Source of the DNA: Azonexus sp.
Lineage (GTDB): Bacteria > Pseudomonadota > Gammaproteobacteria > Burkholderiales > Rhodocyclaceae
Length of the DNA: 64,000 nucleotides
Reading direction: 5' to 3'
Assembly (NCBI GenBank): GCA_030696345.1
Contig: JAUYSK010000016.1
Span: forward strand, 682,001-746,000
Position numbers and translations under genes: made by a program. A model generated the notes under the pieces. It was not told where the DNA came from. It saw only the letters and a list, made by a program, of their open reading frames with translations, and did not search any database. Numbering within the stretch: the first letter of the stretch is position 1; every line of letters begins with the position of its first letter. Shown one piece after another: positions 61,612-64,000 of this stretch.

Positions 61612-62308
61612 AGTTACGGGACTCCACGTTGCCTATGGCGGCATTCAGGCCGTGCGCAGCATTACCTTCCACGTCAATAAAGGCGAAATGGTCGCGCTGA
61701 TCGGTGCCAACGGTGCCGGCAAGAGCAGCACGCTGAAAGCGATTTCGCGGGTAATCGATGCGGTCGGTGGTGATGTGCATTTTTGCGGCGAGAAAATCAG
61801 CCGGATAGCGCCGCACCATATCATCCGCAAGGGCATTGCCTTGGTGCCGGAGGGTCGCGGTGTTTTTCCGCGCCTCAGCGTCGCCGAGAACCTTGCGATG
61901 GGCGCTTTCATGCGTGATGACAAAGCCGGGATTGCGGTCGATCTTGAGAAGATCTATGGCTATTTCCCGCGACTGAAGGAGCGGGTGGCACAACTGGCCG
62001 GAACGCTTTCCGGCGGCGAACAGCAGATGCTGGCCATCGGCCGCGCCCTGATGAGCCGACCGAAAATGTTGCTGCTCGACGAACCATCGATGGGGTTGGC
62101 GCCAATCATGGTGCAGAAAATTTTCGAGGTCATCCGTATCGTCGCTGCCGAAGGAATGACCACGTTGCTGATCGAGCAGAACGCCAAGCTGGCGCTCGAA
62201 AGCAGTCAGCGCGGCTATGTCATGGAAAGTGGCGAGATTACGCTGACCGGCGAGTCGGCCAGTCTGCTCAACGACCCCAAGGTGCGCGCCGCCTATCTCG
62301 GCGAGTAG
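61604..62308 (+). CDS. livF: Branched-chain amino acid-type ABC importer, ATPase LivF
   Basis: The 234-residue ATPase starts with a GTG that overlaps the livG end by eight bases (protein MLEVTGLHVAYGGIQAVRSI). Walker A GANGAGKSS, signature TLSGGEQQMLAIGRAL, Walker B LLLDEPSMGL, switch LIEQNAKLALESSQ. It closes the five-gene importer. Confidence 0.95.
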   Translation: MLEVTGLHVAYGGIQAVRSITFHVNKGEMVALIGANGAGKSSTLKAISRVIDAVGGDVHFCGEKISRIAPHHIIRKGIALVPEGRGVFPRLSVAENLAMGAFMRDDKAGIAVDLEKIYGYFPRLKERVAQLAGTLSGGEQQMLAIGRALMSRPKMLLLDEPSMGLAPIMVQKIFEVIRIVAAEGMTTLLIEQNAKLALESSQRGYVMESGEITLTGESASLLNDPKVRAAYLGE

Positions 62309-62395
62309 TTGGCGGAATTTTCGGCTGGATCAAACGTTTCGCTGGGCGGGCGGGGCAGAATCGGACTTTCAGTCCTGATTGAAGAGTGCCGCGCC

Positions 62396-63016
62396 ATGAA
62401 GATTTGCCATTTCTTTCCCGTCCTTGCCGTTGCCTTGCTCGCTACGGGACTAAAGGCGGAAGAGCTCAAGCCTGCCGACAGCAAACCGAAATTCGCCTAT
62501 GGTCTGCTGTTGCAGCATGGCGACAAGATTGTTTTTTCTCCCTGCCGGGATAGCAGCTACATGCTGGTCGAAGATGTTTCGCCGGATCGGGTGGTCACGC
62601 AAGCGCTCAACAGTATCGGGATGGCTGCTGGCAAAAGGCTTTATGTCGAATTGATGGCCGTGGTCGAAGCTGGTGTCTTGAAGGCCTCGGCTTTCAATAT
62701 GGCGCAGACTGAGGGGCGTTGCCAGTTGCCAGGAACGGCTGACGAGGCCTGGCGGGCCTCCGGCAACGAGCCGGGCTGGGTACTCGCCGCCGGTGGCGAG
62801 AGGGTCGTCCTCAAACGACATGGCAAGCCCGATCTGGCAGCTCCCTATGTCGCACCCCAGGCGGACGGAAAGTACACCGTCTTTGCCTCGGAAAAATTGT
62901 CGTTCAGGCTGGAGAACAGCTTTTGCCGCGACAGCATGGCTGACGCCGTATTTGGCTGGAAGGCAACGGTTACATTCGACGGTCAGACGCTGCAGGGCTG
63001 CGCCTGGCAGCGCTGA
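62396..63016 (+). CDS. Secreted COG3650/META-like protein
   Basis: The 206-residue product has a signal peptide (MKICHFFPVLAVALLATGLKAEE, cut near LKA-EE). The first half (SPCRDSSYMLVEDVSPDRVVTQALNSIGMAAGKRLYVELMA) and the second half (WRASGNEPGWVLAAGGERVVLKRH, then FCRDSMADAVFGWKATVTFDGQTLQGCAW) resemble periplasmic COG3650/META-type lipoprotein-associated domains with the CxDSMxD...GCA pattern. The start is the first ATG that gives a signal peptide; an upstream in-frame TTG at 62309 would spoil it. It ends directly at the stop of the convergent reductase gene. The role is unknown. Confidence 0.78.
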   Translation: MKICHFFPVLAVALLATGLKAEELKPADSKPKFAYGLLLQHGDKIVFSPCRDSSYMLVEDVSPDRVVTQALNSIGMAAGKRLYVELMAVVEAGVLKASAFNMAQTEGRCQLPGTADEAWRASGNEPGWVLAAGGERVVLKRHGKPDLAAPYVAPQADGKYTVFASEKLSFRLENSFCRDSMADAVFGWKATVTFDGQTLQGCAWQR

Positions 63017-64000
63017 TCAACTCGCCGAAAACGTAAAGGCGTCGGCGAAAAACTCCTCTTCCGGCAGTTTGCAGGTATTGATGAAATCGCGTCTGGCGAC
63101 ATCGATCATGACCGGGGAGCCGCAGGCATAGACCTGATAGTCGGCCAAGTCAGGGAAGTCGGACATTACGGCTTGATGAACGAAGCCGGTGCGGCCAGCC
63201 CAATGGTCATCGGCAGCCGGTTCCGATAGCACGGGTATGTACTTGATGTTGGCGTGGTCGGTCGCCCATTTTTCCGGCAGGGCGTTCTGATATAGATCGA
63301 CCCGGGCCTTGGCGCCCCAGTAGATAAAAATCGGGCGCTCACATTTCTCGGCCATGGCGTGCTCGACGATGGCCTTGATCGGCGCGAAACCAGTACCGCC
63401 GGCGACCAGGATCATCGGTTTCGTCGAGTCTTCTCGCAAGTAGAAAGTGCCGTGCGGCCCATTGAAACGCAGGATGTCGCGGACTTTCATGGTCGAAAAC
63501 ACCTGTTCGGTGAACAGGCCGCCCGGTACGTGACGGATGTGCAACTGCAGCACGGCATCGTCGTGCGGGGCGTTGGCCAGCGAGAAACTGCGCTTCTTGC
63601 CATCCTTGAGCAGGATATCAATGTACTGCCCGGCCCAGAACTGCAGGCGCTCATTGGCCGGCAGGCGAAGGTGCATCTCGATGACGTCCGGGGCGAGTCG
63701 ATCCAGGATTTCTATGCGTGACGGCAATGTCTTGACGGGGATGTCGCTGACCGAGCCTAGCTGCTTGCATTCGATAACCAGATCGGATTTTGCACTGGCG
63801 CAGCAGTAAAGGGTCAGGCCTGCCGCTTTTTCGTCTTCTTTCAACGCATGCGGCTGTGATTTGCCGTGGTCGACGCTGCCAGAAAGTACTTTTCCCTTGC
63901 AGGCCCCGCAGGCACCATCCTTGCAGCCGTAAGGCAGGGTCATGCCCTGACGCAGCGCAGCGTCGAGCAAGGTTTCATTGGCCTCCGCCGCAAATTGGCG
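63017..64000 (-). CDS. 2Fe-2S ferredoxin/FAD-dependent NAD(P)H reductase (5' end outside window)
   Basis: The visible part (328 residues) has an N-terminal plant-type ferredoxin domain with CKDGACGACKGKVLSG and a later single Cys (YCCAS) for the 2Fe-2S cluster, then a ferredoxin-reductase FAD domain (about 110-210; FWAGQYIDILLKDGKKRSFSLANAP) and an NAD-binding domain (PMILVAGGTGFAPIKAIVEHAM; IFIYWGAKARVDLY; YQVYACGSPVMIDVARRDF). Such proteins supply electrons to oxygenases or resemble CDP-6-deoxy-glucoseen reductases. The frame continues past 64000 (RQFAAEANETLLDAAL), so the first residues are missing, and an internal ATG at 63970 is not the true start. Confidence 0.92.
   Translation of the reverse strand, partial: RQFAAEANETLLDAALRQGMTLPYGCKDGACGACKGKVLSGSVDHGKSQPHALKEDEKAAGLTLYCCASAKSDLVIECKQLGSVSDIPVKTLPSRIEILDRLAPDVIEMHLRLPANERLQFWAGQYIDILLKDGKKRSFSLANAPHDDAVLQLHIRHVPGGLFTEQVFSTMKVRDILRFNGPHGTFYLREDSTKPMILVAGGTGFAPIKAIVEHAMAEKCERPIFIYWGAKARVDLYQNALPEKWATDHANIKYIPVLSEPAADDHWAGRTGFVHQAVMSDFPDLADYQVYACGSPVMIDVARRDFINTCKLPEEEFFADAFTFSAS

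Noticed and set aside
1-64000. tRNA or rRNA genes
   Set aside because: No cloverleaf with a TTC-arm or rRNA-like segment was recognised; a dedicated scan could still find one.

Overview
The window is about 60% GC, gene-dense, and reads as a chromosomal segment of a betaproteobacterium, most likely of the Rhodocyclales (Dechloromonas/Azonexus/Azospira-like). The assignment rests on gene families: PhaM, a fused isobutyryl-CoA mutase IcmF, a fused indolepyruvate:ferredoxin oxidoreductase, two branched-chain-type ABC importers, CcoG beside a NorE-like subunit III protein, MinCD, and many hybrid sensor kinases. The species is inferred, not shown.

Layout. 0-1.4 kb: minD (cut by the window edge) and minC. 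1.6-4.4 kb: hybrid sensor kinase. 4.5-8.5 kb: gpmI, a TerC-family membrane protein and a tandem flavodoxin-like protein. 8.7-12.8 kb: a PAS-rich hybrid kinase with HPt domain and its partner response regulator. 12.8-17.3 kb: an AraC-type regulator divergent from icmF. 17.4-24.9 kb: an accessory segment with a small protein and a 2173-residue glycine-rich autotransporter, flanked by two 151-bp direct repeats made of the icmF 3' end and its terminator. 25.2-28.3 kb: hybrid kinase. 28.4-37.7 kb: a Crp/Fnr-type regulator divergent from an operon holding an acyl-CoA synthetase, a complete five-part ABC importer and a phenylacetate-CoA-ligase-like enzyme. 37.7-42.7 kb: a secreted protein, a MocR regulator, a NorE/subunit IV-like pair, ccoG and a small protein. 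42.7-45.5 kb: SPFH/NfeD pair, AEC transporter, phaM. 45.6-49.1 kb: LuxR-type response regulator convergent with a sensor kinase, and a membrane-anchored methyltransferase. 49.1-57.3 kb (minus strand): indolepyruvate oxidoreductase, a sensor kinase, a D-lactate-dehydrogenase-like flavoprotein overlapping a FeeM-like/PilZ protein. 57.4-62.3 kb: a second five-part branched-chain-type ABC importer, then a secreted COG3650-like protein. The window ends inside a 2Fe-2S/flavin reductase.

A theme is uptake and CoA-activation of organic acids and amino-acid-derived carbon: two importers, two CoA ligases, the arylpyruvate oxidoreductase, isobutyryl-CoA mutase and a D-lactate-type dehydrogenase fit an organism living on aromatic or branched acids, and PhaM suggests carbon storage as polyhydroxyalkanoate. 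Five histidine kinases indicate heavy environmental sensing.

The least expected signals are (i) an oriented DNA motif, core GGTYNACCGCAGCA, often preceded by TTTTTGCC, found at eight exact and two near sites all on the + strand, in genes of both orientations and between genes; (ii) the 151-bp repeats around the autotransporter segment; and (iii) a dRS3/REP-like palindromic element lying in frame inside the indolepyruvate oxidoreductase gene.
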